Assembly: GCA_038230955.1 (NCBI GenBank)
Contig: JBBRMG010000001.1
Location: 1-64,000 of the forward strand
Source: JBBRMG01 sp038230955
GTDB taxonomy: Bacteria > Patescibacteriota > Doudnabacteria > UBA920
Direction of reading: 5' to 3'
Length of the DNA: 64,000 bases
This document shows positions 19,317 to 29,171 of the stretch, piece by piece. The notes beneath the pieces are model-generated. The model ran no database searches, was not told the origin of the DNA, and worked only from the letters and a program-made list of their open reading frames with translations. Made by a program: the position numbers and the translations under genes. Numbering within the stretch: the first letter of the stretch is position 1; each line of letters starts with the position of its first letter.

Positions 19317-20597
19317 CTAGTACCCTTGGTAGTCGTGCATCGTCATCTGGGCTTCAATCTGCTTGATGGTTTCAATAACCACAGCCACTACAATGAGAAG
19401 TCCAGTACCACCAAATGTTAAGGCTTGAGTGCCAGTAAACTTTTGTAAAATGAACGGTAAGATAGCAATTAAACCAAGGAAAATAGAACCAGGCAACGTA
19501 ATACGGTTGAGCACCTTGGCCAAGTAGTCAGCGGTCTGTCGGCCGGGCCGTAGTCCAGGCACGAAACCACCATTGCGTTGAACATTTTCTGCCACTTCCT
19601 CGGGATTAAACACAATAGAAGTATAGAAATAAGTGAAGATGATAACCATCAAGAAGTAAGCAACACCATAAAACCACCCTTGGTTGTTAAATAACACGAT
19701 AATTTTGTTGGCATAGGTAGCCAGTACGGCGGTTTTAGCGTGCACAAAAAACTGAGCAATCAGTGCCGGAAATAGCATCACCGAAACAGCAAAAATAATT
19801 GGGATAACGCCAGCTTGATTCAATCGCAACGGCAAGTGAGTATTTACCCCACCGGCAAGCTTATCACCCCGAACCCGTTTAGCGTATGATACCGGAATAT
19901 TGCGTTGCGCCTCTGTCACCAGCACAACTCCGGCGATAACCACTAGCCCCACTCCAACGAAACCAAGGATAGTTGGCAGTTTGCTTGGGTCATATAACTG
20001 AACCAACGACTGAATACTAGCCGGCAAGCGAGCTACGATACCAGCAAAAATAATTAACGATAGACCGTTGCCAATCCCATATTCAGAAATGATTTCACCA
20101 ATCCACATAACCAGCAACGAACCAGCAACAATAGACAAGATAGTTAAGAACCACTGAAAAGGACTAAATGTACCAAGAATGGCAGCGCCCCCTTGCGACT
20201 GGAGCAATCGAATAGTACCAAAACCAGAAATAACCGCCAACGGAATAGTAAGCAGTCGGGTGTACTGATTAATTTTTTGACGGCCAGCTTCCCCGCTCTC
20301 TTTTTGAAGTTCCGTCAAAGATGGGACGATCATAGTCAGCAGCTGCATGATAATAGAAGCAGTAATGTACGGGCCAACCCCAAGCATAGCAATGGAGAAA
20401 TTGGTCAAACCGCCACCGGAAAAAATATCCAGCAAGTTCAAAAACTGATTTGTCTGGAAAAAAGCTTTTAGCCCTGTAGCATCAATCCCCGGAATTGGCA
20501 CATGAGCCAAAATTCGAGTAACCAACAAAAGCGCCAAAACAATGAGGATCTTGTTACGTAAATCTTTAGTTTTCCAAATAAGGGCTAAGGTGTTCAT
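19317..20597 (-). CDS. secY: preprotein translocase subunit SecY
   Basis: 426 aa with the ten-helix SecY pattern: the N-terminal plug region (HVPIPGIDATGL), GPYITASIIMQLL in helix 2, the long cytoplasmic loop with YAKRVRGDKLAGG, and the C-terminal cytoplasmic GLRPGRQTADYL. It forms the channel through which exported and membrane proteins pass. It is the last gene of the spc part of the ribosomal cluster; adk, map and infA, which often follow, are not next to it here. Confidence 0.97.
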   Translation of the reverse strand: MNTLALIWKTKDLRNKILIVLALLLVTRILAHVPIPGIDATGLKAFFQTNQFLNLLDIFSGGGLTNFSIAMLGVGPYITASIIMQLLTMIVPSLTELQKESGEAGRQKINQYTRLLTIPLAVISGFGTIRLLQSQGGAAILGTFSPFQWFLTILSIVAGSLLVMWIGEIISEYGIGNGLSLIIFAGIVARLPASIQSLVQLYDPSKLPTILGFVGVGLVVIAGVVLVTEAQRNIPVSYAKRVRGDKLAGGVNTHLPLRLNQAGVIPIIFAVSVMLFPALIAQFFVHAKTAVLATYANKIIVLFNNQGWFYGVAYFLMVIIFTYFYTSIVFNPEEVAENVQRNGGFVPGLRPGRQTADYLAKVLNRITLPGSIFLGLIAILPFILQKFTGTQALTFGGTGLLIVVAVVIETIKQIEAQMTMHDYQGY

Positions 20598-20630
20598 AAT
20601 TTTAGTATATCACACGACCAGTATAACTGT

Positions 20631-21083
20631 TTATTTCACAGTTACTGTGCCGCCGGCTTTTTCAATAGAAGCTTTAGCGGTGGCGGAAGAAGCAATCTTT
20701 ACAGTCAGTTTCTTTTTGAGGTCACCTTTGAGCAATTTCACCCGGGGCAATGCTCGCTTGTTCAATGTCATAATTACTCCCTTTTCTACCAATGCACGAA
20801 CATTGACGATGTCACCATCGGCAAACACATTCAAGCGGTCAACCGAGATAGCAATAGCTTTGTCAGTCAATGCGCGGAAGCCGCGATTCTTAGGTAACTG
20901 ACGGATTAATGGCTGGCGACCACCTTCAAAACCAGCGGGCATTTTGGAGTGGCCCGACCGAGCGGTTTGACCTTTGCCACCACGGCCAGAATAAGTACCT
21001 TTGCCCGACCCTAAACCACGACCGACAACTTTACGGCGGTGAGTGGACTTCGGATGTTTTTTCAGCTGATGTAATTTGATCAT
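20631..21083 (-). CDS. rplO: 50S ribosomal protein L15
   Basis: 150 aa. The family signature is clear: GRGLGSGKGTYSGRGGKGQ and FEGGRQPLIRQLPKNRGF. It binds 23S rRNA during large-subunit assembly. It follows rpsE with only four bases between; L30 (rpmD), which lies between them in most bacteria, is absent. Confidence 0.97.
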   Translation of the reverse strand: MIKLHQLKKHPKSTHRRKVVGRGLGSGKGTYSGRGGKGQTARSGHSKMPAGFEGGRQPLIRQLPKNRGFRALTDKAIAISVDRLNVFADGDIVNVRALVEKGVIMTLNKRALPRVKLLKGDLKKKLTVKIASSATAKASIEKAGGTVTVK

Positions 21084-21087
21084 TGGA

Positions 21088-21597
21088 TTATTTCCTCATA
21101 GCAGCCATCTGCTCTTTACTCTTCATCTTCTTAAAAGCTTCGAATACAGCTTTAATGTTATTAACCTTATTAGAGCTACCTACCATTTTACTGATCACGT
21201 TCTTGACACCGGCCAATTCCATAATGCTGCGGATAGCACCACCGGCAATTACACCAGTACCAGGACGAGCCGGAAACAAAATCAAACGGCTAGCGTTATA
21301 CTTCACTTTCAATTCGTGTGGGATAGTCTCGTTAACCAAAGGCAGGGTAATCATATTCTTCTTAGCAGCGTTGACGGCTTTGTTCACAGCTTCAGCCACG
21401 TCCATACCTTTGCGCAAGCCAATGCCAACTTTACCTTTTTTATCACCAATAACGATTAAGGCCCGGAAGCGCATGCGCTTACCGCCAGAAGTAACACGGG
21501 TAACGCGAGAGACCTCTACTACCTTCTGTTCAAATTCACGAGGTTCGCGGGCGCCGTCTCGGCTTTGTCTGCGGGGTTTTCGATTGTTATCCATCAT
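21088..21597 (-). CDS. rpsE: 30S ribosomal protein S5
   Basis: 169 aa. KVVEVSRVTRVTSGGKRMRF and VGIGLRKGMDVAEAV are the double-stranded RNA-binding S5 N-domain; PGTGVIAGGAIRSIMELAG is the C-domain. Involved in decoding accuracy. A two-Met start (ATGATG) makes the exact first residue uncertain by one. Confidence 0.97.
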   Translation of the reverse strand: MMDNNRKPRRQSRDGAREPREFEQKVVEVSRVTRVTSGGKRMRFRALIVIGDKKGKVGIGLRKGMDVAEAVNKAVNAAKKNMITLPLVNETIPHELKVKYNASRLILFPARPGTGVIAGGAIRSIMELAGVKNVISKMVGSSNKVNNIKAVFEAFKKMKSKEQMAAMRK

Positions 21598-21606
21598 AAT
21601 AGTATA

Positions 21607-21963
21607 TTAAAATTCCAAGCCAGCTGCACGAGCGGCTTCAGCTAATGCTTTCACGCGACCTTGGTAACGGTTACCACCACGGTCAAACACAACTGTAGTA
21701 ACGCCCTTACCTTTACCTTTTTCAGCAATGGCAGTCCCAACTTGTGTCGACAGTTCACGCTTTAACCCTTTGCTCTTAATATCGCGACTAGAAGCGGTAG
21801 CTAAAGTATGACCGGTAGCATCATCAATCAGTTGAGCGTAAATGTGAGAAGACGAACGAAAAACCGATAATCGCGGGCGATCAGACGTGCCAGTAACCAC
21901 AGCCCGGACCCGGGCGTGGCGGCGAACGCGTTGTATTCTTTTTTGAGAATGAATATTAGTCAT
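21607..21963 (-). CDS. rplR: 50S ribosomal protein L18
   Basis: 118 aa, with [20 protein letters not shown] and the C-terminal [20 protein letters not shown] typical of L18, the 5S rRNA-binding protein. Normal length and position between L6 and S5. Confidence 0.97.
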   Translation of the reverse strand: MTNIHSQKRIQRVRRHARVRAVVTGTSDRPRLSVFRSSSHIYAQLIDDATGHTLATASSRDIKSKGLKRELSTQVGTAIAEKGKGKGVTTVVFDRGGNRYQGRVKALAEAARAAGLEF

Positions 21964-21972
21964 ATATTTAAA

Positions 21973-22554
21973 TTATTTCCCAACCGCTTTCACGACCTTA
22001 CCGGCCTTGCGCAAGATTACTTCATCATGATACTTAATACCTTTACCTTTATACGGTTCCGGCTTCTTTAATTCGCGAATGTTAGCGGCTACTTGGCCGA
22101 TTAGCTGTTTATCAATCCCGGTCAAAGTAATAGTGGTCTGATACTGCTGAATGATAACGCGTTCAGCTTTCTTTTCGATAACAGCAATAATACCTTCTGG
22201 TAATGGGAAATCGATTGTATGAGAAAAGCCCAGAGAAAATACTATAATGGTACCTTTAAGTTCAGCTTTAAAACCAACACCGATAACATCTAATTCCTTA
22301 ACATAGCCGGTAGTGACACCATCAACCAAGTTTTGAACAAGCGAGCGAGACAAGCCCCATAACGCTTTTTCTTTCTTGTCTTCTTTCTTTGCGACATCAA
22401 CAATGATTTCGCTTTCGGCGGTGGAAATAAGCATTTTTGGATGAACATCCAATTGCAAAGTGCCTTTCGGACCAGTAACAGTCAGATGATGATCTTTCAA
22501 TTCAGCTTTGACTCCACTTGGGAGTACTACAGGTTTTTTTCCAATACGTGACAT
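21973..22554 (-). CDS. rplF: 50S ribosomal protein L6
   Basis: The family start MSRIGKKPVVLP is at 22554; the longer frame to 22602 overlaps rpsH and is not needed. 193 aa with the C-terminal KKPEPYKGKGIKYHDE signature. Binds 23S rRNA near the factor-binding region. Confidence 0.96.
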   Translation of the reverse strand: MSRIGKKPVVLPSGVKAELKDHHLTVTGPKGTLQLDVHPKMLISTAESEIIVDVAKKEDKKEKALWGLSRSLVQNLVDGVTTGYVKELDVIGVGFKAELKGTIIVFSLGFSHTIDFPLPEGIIAVIEKKAERVIIQQYQTTITLTGIDKQLIGQVAANIRELKKPEPYKGKGIKYHDEVILRKAGKVVKAVGK

Positions 22555-22573
22555 ATATTTATAGTTACGAGAC

Positions 22574-22966
22574 CTACCAGATTTGGCAGACGACTTCCCC
22601 ACCGACCTTTTGCTTGCGTGCTTGTTTATCAGTCAATAATCCTTTGGAGGTTGAAACAATAGTAATGCCATAACCGCCATTGGTCCGTGGAATACGTTCG
22701 GCCGGTAAATAAATGCGCTGGCCAGGAGAACTAATGCGCTTTAAGCCAGTAATAACAGCGTCGCCATCTACTGCGTACTTCAAATTTAATTGAAGCATCT
22801 TCATGCGGCCCGGTAATTCATTGACGCCACTAATAAAGCCTTCGGCCAAAAGAACATTGGCTAGGTTGTGCTTGAATTTAGAATACGGCAATACTAACTC
22901 ACTCTTGCTGACAGCAAGGGCGTTGCGGATTCTTGTTAACATATCTGAGATTGGATCGGTATACAT
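22574..22966 (-). CDS. rpsH: 30S ribosomal protein S8
   Basis: 130 aa, beginning DPISDMLTRIRNA and ending with GGYGITIVSTSKGLLTDKQA, both S8 hallmarks. Central 16S rRNA binder and, in well-studied bacteria, translational repressor of the spc operon. Confidence 0.97.
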   Translation of the reverse strand: MYTDPISDMLTRIRNALAVSKSELVLPYSKFKHNLANVLLAEGFISGVNELPGRMKMLQLNLKYAVDGDAVITGLKRISSPGQRIYLPAERIPRTNGGYGITIVSTSKGLLTDKQARKQKVGGEVVCQIW

Positions 22967-22983
22967 AGTAGTCGGTTTCTAAA

Positions 22984-23178
22984 TTACCAGGAGGCCTTAG
23001 TAATGCCAGGGATTTCCCCACGGCTAGCCAGTTCACGGAAGCAAATACGGCACAAACGGAAGTCTCTCATGAAGCCGCCTTTACGACCGCATTTCCAGCA
23101 ACGCCGAATAACACGGGTCGAAAACTTGGGGTTCACGAGACTGCGATTTGCTTTTGCGATGAGGGATTTCTTAGCCAT
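22984..23178 (-). CDS. rpsN: 30S ribosomal protein S14, zinc-binding type
   Basis: 64 aa, the short form. Two CxxC pairs (CWKCG and CRICF) can bind one zinc. The C-terminus [11 protein letters not shown] is the usual S14 end. Located between L5 and S8 as expected. Confidence 0.96.
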   Translation of the reverse strand: MAKKSLIAKANRSLVNPKFSTRVIRRCWKCGRKGGFMRDFRLCRICFRELASRGEIPGITKASW

Positions 23179-23183
23179 ATAGT

Positions 23184-23732
23184 TTAGCTTTCGCTTGGTT
23201 GAAAGGGAAAATTCATTAATCGAAGTAATTCACGAGCCGGCTCGTCCTTACCGGCAGTGGTAACAATGGAAATTTCTAGACCAAAGATGTGATCGAGAGC
23301 ATCCGGAGAAACTTCCGGGAACACAATTTGCTCTTTTAACCCAAGGTGATAATTACCCCGGCCATCAAAGCCTTGGGGACTTACACCACGGAAATCTTTC
23401 ACACGAGGTAAAGAAATATTTATCAGTTTATCTAAAAAGGAATACATGCGAGTGCCGCGCAGAGTGACCACAATACCGACCACTTGACCTTCTCGTAGCT
23501 TAAAGCCGGCAATAGATTTGCGCGCTTTGGTTTCCACTGGCTTCTGACCGGTAATCTGAGCAAGGTCGTTTTTAATGCTCTCAATAAATTTGGCATCTTT
23601 AATGAACTTGCCTACGCCCACGTTCAATACGACCTTCGTAATTTTAGGGACTTGCATAACGTTCTTGTAGCCGAACTGCTCTTTGATTTTCGGCGCGAAC
23701 TCTTTATTGTATTGTTCTTGTAATCGTTCCAT
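23184..23732 (-). CDS. rplE: 50S ribosomal protein L5
   Basis: 182 aa with [36 protein letters not shown] and [20 protein letters not shown], all L5 signatures. Binds 5S rRNA and contacts P-site tRNA. Confidence 0.97.
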   Translation of the reverse strand: MERLQEQYNKEFAPKIKEQFGYKNVMQVPKITKVVLNVGVGKFIKDAKFIESIKNDLAQITGQKPVETKARKSIAGFKLREGQVVGIVVTLRGTRMYSFLDKLINISLPRVKDFRGVSPQGFDGRGNYHLGLKEQIVFPEVSPDALDHIFGLEISIVTTAGKDEPARELLRLMNFPFQPSES

Positions 23733-23737
23733 ATAAT

Positions 23738-24070
23738 TTAAACTGCTTTACCGCTTACTTTAGCAATGCGTTGTTTGGTGCCGTTATCTAGAGTCTTAAA
23801 ACCAACTCGAGTAGGCTTGCCGGAGTGGCTGTCTATTAACATAATTTTCGATACAGAAATAGGAGAAGATGCTTGAATGCGCTGACCAGGAGTGCCGGGG
23901 CGACGAGACTTTTCAAACTTGGTGTGAACACCAACGTTCTCGACAACCACTTTACCCAATGTCGGATACACGCGCAGAACCTTACCGGTCTTGCCTTTGT
24001 CTTTACCGGATAGCACTTTCACGCTATCGCCTTTCTTGATTTTCAGTTTTCCAGATGTCTTGTGGGTCAT
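23738..24070 (-). CDS. rplX: 50S ribosomal protein L24
   Basis: 110 aa; the KOW motif is [20 protein letters not shown] at the N-terminus. Early assembly protein of the large subunit. Tight spacing to rplN and rplE. Confidence 0.96.
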   Translation of the reverse strand: MTHKTSGKLKIKKGDSVKVLSGKDKGKTGKVLRVYPTLGKVVVENVGVHTKFEKSRRPGTPGQRIQASSPISVSKIMLIDSHSGKPTRVGFKTLDNGTKQRIAKVSGKAV

Positions 24071-24074
24071 AGCT

Positions 24075-24446
24075 TTATATTACTTCCGGTGCTAATGAAA
24101 TAATTTTAGTGAAACCCTTTTCACGGAGTTCACGCGGGATAGGTCCAAAAATGCGAGTACCTCGGGGTTCGCCATTTTCCTTGTTGACCAAAACGCAAGC
24201 GTTTTCGTCGAACCGAATATAGGAACCGTCCTTGCGACGAGTCTCTTTGCGCAAACGCACAATGACTACAGATACTTTATCGCCTTTTTTGATAGCCCCA
24301 TTTGGAGCTACTTGCTTAACGCTACCGTTAACGATATCACCAATGCGGGCAAAGCGACGGGCATTTTTTCCGTTCACGCTGAAAACATTGATGATTTTAG
24401 CACCACTGTTATCTGCTACTTTTAGCCATGATCTTACTTGAATCAT
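24075..24446 (-). CDS. rplN: 50S ribosomal protein L14
   Basis: 123 aa, beginning [17 protein letters not shown] and ending with [19 protein letters not shown], the standard L14 ends. Contributes an intersubunit bridge. Separated from rpsQ by an unusual 139-base spacer holding hairpin element C. Confidence 0.97.
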   Translation of the reverse strand: MIQVRSWLKVADNSGAKIINVFSVNGKNARRFARIGDIVNGSVKQVAPNGAIKKGDKVSVVIVRLRKETRRKDGSYIRFDENACVLVNKENGEPRGTRIFGPIPRELREKGFTKIISLAPEVI

Positions 24447-24467
24447 ATCGTTTCCATTATTCCTTAT

Positions 24468-24562
24468 CTGCTGCTCTTCGGAAACTATCGCTCGAGTTGC
24501 TGCAGCTGAGCTTCGCTCATCTTAGCAACTTATTCGCTCAATAGTTTCTTAAAGAGCAGCAG
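24468..24562 (+). repeat. hairpin element copy C (L14-S17 spacer), inverted orientation
   Basis: Outer arms CTGCTGCTCTT/AAGAGCAGCAG, 2x3 loop CG/TTA, GAAACTAT/ATAGTTTC, internal loop TCGC/GCTCAA, then AGTTGCT/AGCAACT and a small inner hairpin. The order of the asymmetric parts fits copies A, B and D only if read on the plus strand, opposite to the ribosomal operon that surrounds it. Confidence 0.65.
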
Positions 24563-24585
24563 GCAAGAAAATCGTAAATATATTA

Positions 24586-24864
24586 TTAAACTTTCTTCAA
24601 AACCTTAAACTGTTTGCCGCGGCTGATTGGGCGTGTGGCTTCAATCACAACCTTATCACCTTTATGGTATTCGTTACCTTCGTCGTGAGCCTTATAGCGA
24701 GAAGTTACCGTATAACTCTTGTGGTACTTCGGGTGACGCTTGCGGGTTTCGACTTTGATTACGACGGTCTTATCCATTTTATCGGATACGACGGTGCCGG
24801 TAATTTGCTGTCTCTTAACCTGTTTAGGTTGCTCTATTATATTGTTTACTGGATTCTCTTCCAT
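24586..24864 (-). CDS. rpsQ: 30S ribosomal protein S17
   Basis: 92 aa; the OB-fold signature [17 protein letters not shown] and [20 protein letters not shown] are plain. About 17 extra residues at the N-terminus compared with the minimal family. Binds 16S rRNA. Confidence 0.96.
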   Translation of the reverse strand: MEENPVNNIIEQPKQVKRQQITGTVVSDKMDKTVVIKVETRKRHPKYHKSYTVTSRYKAHDEGNEYHKGDKVVIEATRPISRGKQFKVLKKV

Positions 24865-24868
24865 ATAA

Positions 24869-25054
24869 TTAGCTATTAGCCTTTAATGAGGTCATAATTC
24901 TTGCAATGTCTTTACGGACTTGCCCGATCTGGTGTGTAGTCTTAACCTGTGACAAACGGCTCTTCACCCGAAGGGTCATCATCTGATCGCGCAAGTCTGC
25001 CAAATCTTTGACCAACACTTCTCTAGGTTTTTGGGATAATTCTTTGTACTTCAT
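24869..25054 (-). CDS. rpmC: 50S ribosomal protein L29
   Basis: 61 aa two-helix protein with [14 protein letters not shown] and [15 protein letters not shown], the L29 pattern. Near the peptide exit tunnel. Retained here although some CPR lineages lack small ribosomal proteins. Confidence 0.94.
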   Translation of the reverse strand: MKYKELSQKPREVLVKDLADLRDQMMTLRVKSRLSQVKTTHQIGQVRKDIARIMTSLKANS

Positions 25055-25058
25055 AAAT

Positions 25059-25472
25059 TTATAGACTAGCCTTTGATAAAAACTTGCTTTTCACTGGTAG
25101 TTTGTGGCTGGCTAGTCGCATTGCTTCCTTAGCGGCGGCTTCACTAACACCGTCCATTTCAAACATAATCTTGCCCTTCTTCACAACTGCGACGAAGTGG
25201 TCAACAGCACCTTTTCCACTACCCATCGGAGATTCATTGCCGTGAGCTGTTACCGGTTTGTCTGGGAACATGCGAATCCAAATCTTACCACCACGATTAA
25301 TAGAGCGGGTCATAGCGCGACGGGCGGATTCAATCTGCCGGGAAGTAATCCAGGAGCTTTCCATAGCTTTCAGAGCGAAGTTGCCAAATGCAATTTCAAT
25401 TCCAGCAGAAGCTTTGCCTTTGTTATGACCGCGATGGTGTTTGCGGTGTTTGACTTTCTTAGGAAGTAACAT
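25059..25472 (-). CDS. rplP: 50S ribosomal protein L16
   Basis: 137 aa with [20 protein letters not shown] and [20 protein letters not shown], conserved L16 elements that contact the A-site tRNA elbow region. Confidence 0.97.
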   Translation of the reverse strand: MLLPKKVKHRKHHRGHNKGKASAGIEIAFGNFALKAMESSWITSRQIESARRAMTRSINRGGKIWIRMFPDKPVTAHGNESPMGSGKGAVDHFVAVVKKGKIMFEMDGVSEAAAKEAMRLASHKLPVKSKFLSKASL

Positions 25473-25477
25473 ATGAA

Positions 25478-26155
25478 TTAACGGTTATTAGTTCGATTGT
25501 TAGTAAGAGGGGCTGGATTATTTTCATAAACATCGCCTTTATAAATCCAGACTTTAATGCCGATAGTACCGAAAGTAGTGAAAGCGGTGCTCCGAGCAAA
25601 ATCAATATCGGCACGGATAGTATGAAGTGGAATTTTTCCCTGAGATAAATGCTCCGTTCGGGCAATTTCTGCGCCATTCAAACGGCCACCAATAGCCACC
25701 TTAACACCCTTAGCCCCAGCTTGCATAACAGATTCTAGGGTCTGCTTCATCAGTTTCCGGAAAGCAACGCGCTTTTCTAACTGTTCAGCAATACCGTTGG
25801 CAATAACTTGCGAGTGCAAATTAATATCGCGAACTTCTTCTATGTTCACCTTCAGTTCTTGCTTAATGCCAAGCTTCGATTTGACGCGCTTCTTCAACTC
25901 TTCAATCCCTGCGCCCCCTTTACCAATAATTAACCCTGGCTTGGTGGTACGGATGATAACAGTAATGGTGCCGTCATTCAATCGTTCAATATCAACACGA
26001 CTCAAACCTGCTCTCTTCAAGTGGGTCTCCAAGTATTCGCGGATGCGCACGTCTTCGCGCAACATATCCACGTAATTGGACTTCGAAAACCACTTGGATT
26101 TCCAGGTGTCAGTTATCTTTAAACGAAATGAAGTTGGATTGACCTTATGTCCCAT
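25478..26155 (-). CDS. rpsC: 30S ribosomal protein S3
   Basis: 225 aa. [12 protein letters not shown] start, KH domain with [14 protein letters not shown], and the C-terminal [20 protein letters not shown]. Forms part of the mRNA entry tunnel. Confidence 0.97.
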   Translation of the reverse strand: MGHKVNPTSFRLKITDTWKSKWFSKSNYVDMLREDVRIREYLETHLKRAGLSRVDIERLNDGTITVIIRTTKPGLIIGKGGAGIEELKKRVKSKLGIKQELKVNIEEVRDINLHSQVIANGIAEQLEKRVAFRKLMKQTLESVMQAGAKGVKVAIGGRLNGAEIARTEHLSQGKIPLHTIRADIDFARSTAFTTFGTIGIKVWIYKGDVYENNPAPLTNNRTNNR

Positions 26156-26160
26156 AAAAG

Positions 26161-26766
26161 TTATTTAGATTGATGATCACCACCGGTGACATGGTCACCA
26201 GTTTTTTGCTCAACTACGGCCTCAGCATTTTCCATATGAGTAGCTTTATGTTCGCTAGCCTGTTCTGTATCAAATTTAGCAGATGGTCCAGACTCTGGCA
26301 CGCCAACGCTACCTTCTTTGGTAATCACTGGCTTGTCTTTCTTACTGCTGCGGTTAGTCAGAGTGGATAGGGCGAAACGGGATTTCTTAAGAGCCTTTAC
26401 TGCTCGTTCTTCCAATACAACATTAACATGGGAATTCTTACGGCGGATAACGAAAGCGCTGCCACGAGCCCGTGGGAAGAAACGCTTCATGGTCTGACCC
26501 ATATCACAAGTAATAGTTTTAATAAACAACCCGTCAGCTTTGAGAGAAAAGTTATTCTCAGCATTGGCAACAGCCGAATTCAGTAAAGTTGTCAGAAGTT
26601 TAGCCCCTTTCTTGTTGGTAAAACGAAGTTGAGTCAAAGCATCGGCGACGCGCATGTCTTTTACTAAATTAGTGACCAAGCGCATTTTGCGTGGGGAAAT
26701 TCGAAGACTGCGGGCAGATGCCTTTATGAGCTGGGGAGTATTCTGTTGTTCAGTTTTGTCGGCCAT
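26161..26766 (-). CDS. rplV: 50S ribosomal protein L22 with C-terminal extension
   Basis: The L22 core (SARSLRISPRKMRLVTNLVK to SHVNVVLEE) fills residues about 13-125. It is followed by some 75 residues rich in Ser, Glu, Ala and His that the common 110-aa family lacks. L22 lines the exit tunnel; the tail should lie on the ribosome surface. Preceded by element B. Confidence 0.95.
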   Translation of the reverse strand: MADKTEQQNTPQLIKASARSLRISPRKMRLVTNLVKDMRVADALTQLRFTNKKGAKLLTTLLNSAVANAENNFSLKADGLFIKTITCDMGQTMKRFFPRARGSAFVIRRKNSHVNVVLEERAVKALKKSRFALSTLTNRSSKKDKPVITKEGSVGVPESGPSAKFDTEQASEHKATHMENAEAVVEQKTGDHVTGGDHQSK

Positions 26767-26800
26767 AATGCGGAATGGTTGTTATTGTTGCTGTTCCTGT

Positions 26801-26900
26801 CGGTGCCAGATTGCTGCTAAGAAACTATTGGAGCCGTGAGAAGGGAGCTGTTAAGCGAAGCTTCTAGGCGACTAGTTTCGAGCCAGCAATCTGGGACCGA
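26801..26900 (-). repeat. hairpin element copy B (S19-L22 spacer)
   Basis: On the minus strand the outer arms CCAGATTGCT/AGCAATCTGG, with further pairs on both sides, enclose a 2x3 loop (TC/TTA), GAAACTA/TAGTTTC, and GTCGCC / GGCTCCAA. The innermost stem includes AGAAG/CTTCT. It fills most of the 154-base rpsS-rplV spacer. The core is nearly identical to copy A; the outer arms are unrelated. Confidence 0.75.
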
Positions 26901-26920
26901 TATGGAAATAATAATTATGC

Positions 26921-27256
26921 TTACTTTTTCTTTGGGGCCGGAGCCTTAGCAGCGACCATCTTAGCTTTATCAGCAGAGGCGGCAGCGGCTTCCTGTTCCT
27001 TAGCCATCTTACCACCATGGCGGTAAAACTTGCGAGTCGGGGAAAATTCACCGAGCTTATGGCCAACCATATTTTCAGTAACATATACTGGCGTATGTTG
27101 ACGACCATTGTGCACCAGGAAAGTCATACCGACCATCTCAGGAGAGATTGCAGAGTCACGAGACCAGGTTTTAATCTGATCGCCGGCCTTGCCCGCTTGC
27201 ACCTTTTTTAACAGATGCGGAGCTATGAATGGACCTTTTTTTAAACTTCTAGACAT
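26921..27256 (-). CDS. rpsS: 30S ribosomal protein S19 with Ala/Lys tail
   Basis: 111 aa. [19 protein letters not shown] and [18 protein letters not shown] identify S19. The final 25 residues (Ala/Lys-rich, ending APAPKKK) extend beyond the usual 92 aa. Binds the 16S head with S13. Confidence 0.96.
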   Translation of the reverse strand: MSRSLKKGPFIAPHLLKKVQAGKAGDQIKTWSRDSAISPEMVGMTFLVHNGRQHTPVYVTENMVGHKLGEFSPTRKFYRHGGKMAKEQEAAAASADKAKMVAAKAPAPKKK

Positions 27257-27266
27257 ATAATAAGGA

Positions 27267-28106
27267 TTATTTCTTTACTCTACGACGGACGATACTCCGG
27301 TTGCTGTACTTTTTCTTCAAACGGGTTCTAACACCGAGGGCATGTTTGCCCCACGGGGTCTTCGGGTATTTCATACCAATGGAGTTTTGGCCTTCACCAC
27401 CACCATGAGGGTGATCCACCGGGTTCATAGCTTTACCACGGACACTCGGACGCCAACCCATATGACGACTGCGACCAGCTTTACCAATACGGACGTTCAT
27501 CCAGTCACCGTTTGAAATAGTACCGATAGTAGCAGTAGCAGTATCGCGAATTCGGCGAATTTCCCCCGATGGCATTTTCAATAACGCGTAACCACCTTCC
27601 ATGTTCTGCAATGTCACGGAAGCACCGGCACTGCGAGCAATCTTGCCACCTTGACCAGGAATTAATTCAACATCACTAATAACAGAGCCAACTGGAATAT
27701 TCTTCAATGCTAATCTGTTACCAGCAGTAATTTCGGCGTTCTCCGCAAACATTACCATATCGCCCACTTTCATACCTTGAGCAGTCAAAATATAACGCTT
27801 TGCGCCATCTTTGTAATTCACCAAGGAAATAAAGGAAGTGCGAGTTGGATCGTATTCAATGGACACAATTTTACCAGGAACATTTTCACGATCAGCCCGG
27901 GAGAAGTCTACCAAACGAATTTTCTTACGAGCTCCGCCGCCACGATGACGAACAGTAATGGTCCCAGTGTTGTTACGACCAGCTTGCTTGCGCTTGGATG
28001 TAATAAGAGCCTTCGGGGACTTAGCCGGTTTGTGGAGGACAGAATAATCTGTAACGCTGGAAATGCGCCGTCCTGGAGAAGTTGGTTTGTAGAGTTTTAC
28101 AGCCAT
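27267..28106 (-). CDS. rplB: 50S ribosomal protein L2
   Basis: 279 aa with [30 protein letters not shown] and the [14 protein letters not shown] loop containing the conserved His of the peptidyl-transferase vicinity. Full length. Confidence 0.98.
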   Translation of the reverse strand: MAVKLYKPTSPGRRISSVTDYSVLHKPAKSPKALITSKRKQAGRNNTGTITVRHRGGGARKKIRLVDFSRADRENVPGKIVSIEYDPTRTSFISLVNYKDGAKRYILTAQGMKVGDMVMFAENAEITAGNRLALKNIPVGSVISDVELIPGQGGKIARSAGASVTLQNMEGGYALLKMPSGEIRRIRDTATATIGTISNGDWMNVRIGKAGRSRHMGWRPSVRGKAMNPVDHPHGGGEGQNSIGMKYPKTPWGKHALGVRTRLKKKYSNRSIVRRRVKK

Positions 28107-28115
28107 AGTCTTAGG

Positions 28116-28520
28116 TTAAGCTTGGATAGTATCAATCTTCTTGCTGTCTTTGGTCAAAGTAACAATTGCTTTCTTGAAGCCAGAACGCTTGCCCATGGTT
28201 TTACCATAGCGGCGAGACTTGCCAAGCACGGTAATCATATTGATGCCCGCTACCTTAGCGCCATATGCTTTTTCAATTGCTTTCTTCAACTCCACTTTAT
28301 TCACTTTGCCTTCTATCTTGAACACGTACTTGTTGAGCTTGTTCATGTTGACGCTCTTTTCAGAGAGACGAGGAACAATCAATACGCCTCTTTGGCCAAT
28401 CATAACAGTGTTGTCGGGGCCATCGGCGGCGACAATCTTTGGTGCATCGACAATTTCTTTTGCCTTATCCTTAGGCTTGTCTTTGGTCTGGTCTTCAGTT
28501 TTTGGGGAGAAAATGGCCAT
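28116..28520 (-). CDS. rplW: 50S ribosomal protein L23 with N-terminal extension
   Basis: 134 aa. The L23 core starts near residue 45 (GVLIVPRLSEKSVNMNKLNK) and includes NKVELKKAIEKAYG and KRSGFKKAIVTL. The first 40 residues are a Lys/Asp-rich extension. L23 docks trigger factor and SRP at the tunnel exit. Confidence 0.94.
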   Translation of the reverse strand: MAIFSPKTEDQTKDKPKDKAKEIVDAPKIVAADGPDNTVMIGQRGVLIVPRLSEKSVNMNKLNKYVFKIEGKVNKVELKKAIEKAYGAKVAGINMITVLGKSRRYGKTMGKRSGFKKAIVTLTKDSKKIDTIQA

Positions 28521-28523
28521 AGA

Positions 28524-29165
28524 TTATTTTAAATACGTCTTCTCAATTACTGGCAAGCTTTCTTTCAATACCAACATAGTATCGGCTTTCAGCACATCAG
28601 TAATATTAAGACTTGTAGCAAAAGCGGAATTAATCGCCTGGAGGTTACGGGAAGCACGGACTAATGATTCGTCTTTCTTCGGCAACAAGAACATCTGTTT
28701 CTTACCAAGGCCTTTCAAAGCTTTGTCAAAGCCAGCAATAATCTTGATAAATTCTTTAGTCTTTGGGGTCTCTAATTTAATCCCATCTATAATAATCAAC
28801 TTACCATCTTTAGCCTTATCAGATAAAGACATAAACAAAGCTTTAGTCTTCGCTTTCTTGTTGATCTTTAGTTCCCAGTTACGATCGGATGTTGGACCAA
28901 AAGTCACACCGCCGCCACGCCACAGTGGGCTACGGATAGAACCAGCACGAGCTCGGCCAGTCCCCTTTTGCTTGTGAGGCTTTTTACCACCACCAGATAC
29001 TTCACCACGGTTCTTTGTATTGGCCAAACCTTTACGAGCATTGGAAGCTTGTACGCGAACAGACTCAGCCATTAAATGAATGGACGGCTTTACTTCAAAA
29101 ATCCTCGAGTTCAGTTCGATCTCGCCAATTGTTTCAGCTTTCTGATTGTAGACAGGAACTTTCAT
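28524..29165 (-). CDS. rplD: 50S ribosomal protein L4
   Basis: 213 aa with NTKNRGEVSGGGKKPHKQKG and GRARAGSIRSPLWRGGGVTFG, the tunnel-lining loop of L4. In other bacteria L4 represses the S10 operon; a terminator-like hairpin upstream of rplC could be related. Confidence 0.96.
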   Translation of the reverse strand: MKVPVYNQKAETIGEIELNSRIFEVKPSIHLMAESVRVQASNARKGLANTKNRGEVSGGGKKPHKQKGTGRARAGSIRSPLWRGGGVTFGPTSDRNWELKINKKAKTKALFMSLSDKAKDGKLIIIDGIKLETPKTKEFIKIIAGFDKALKGLGKKQMFLLPKKDESLVRASRNLQAINSAFATSLNITDVLKADTMLVLKESLPVIEKTYLK

Positions 29166-29171
29166 AGGAGA

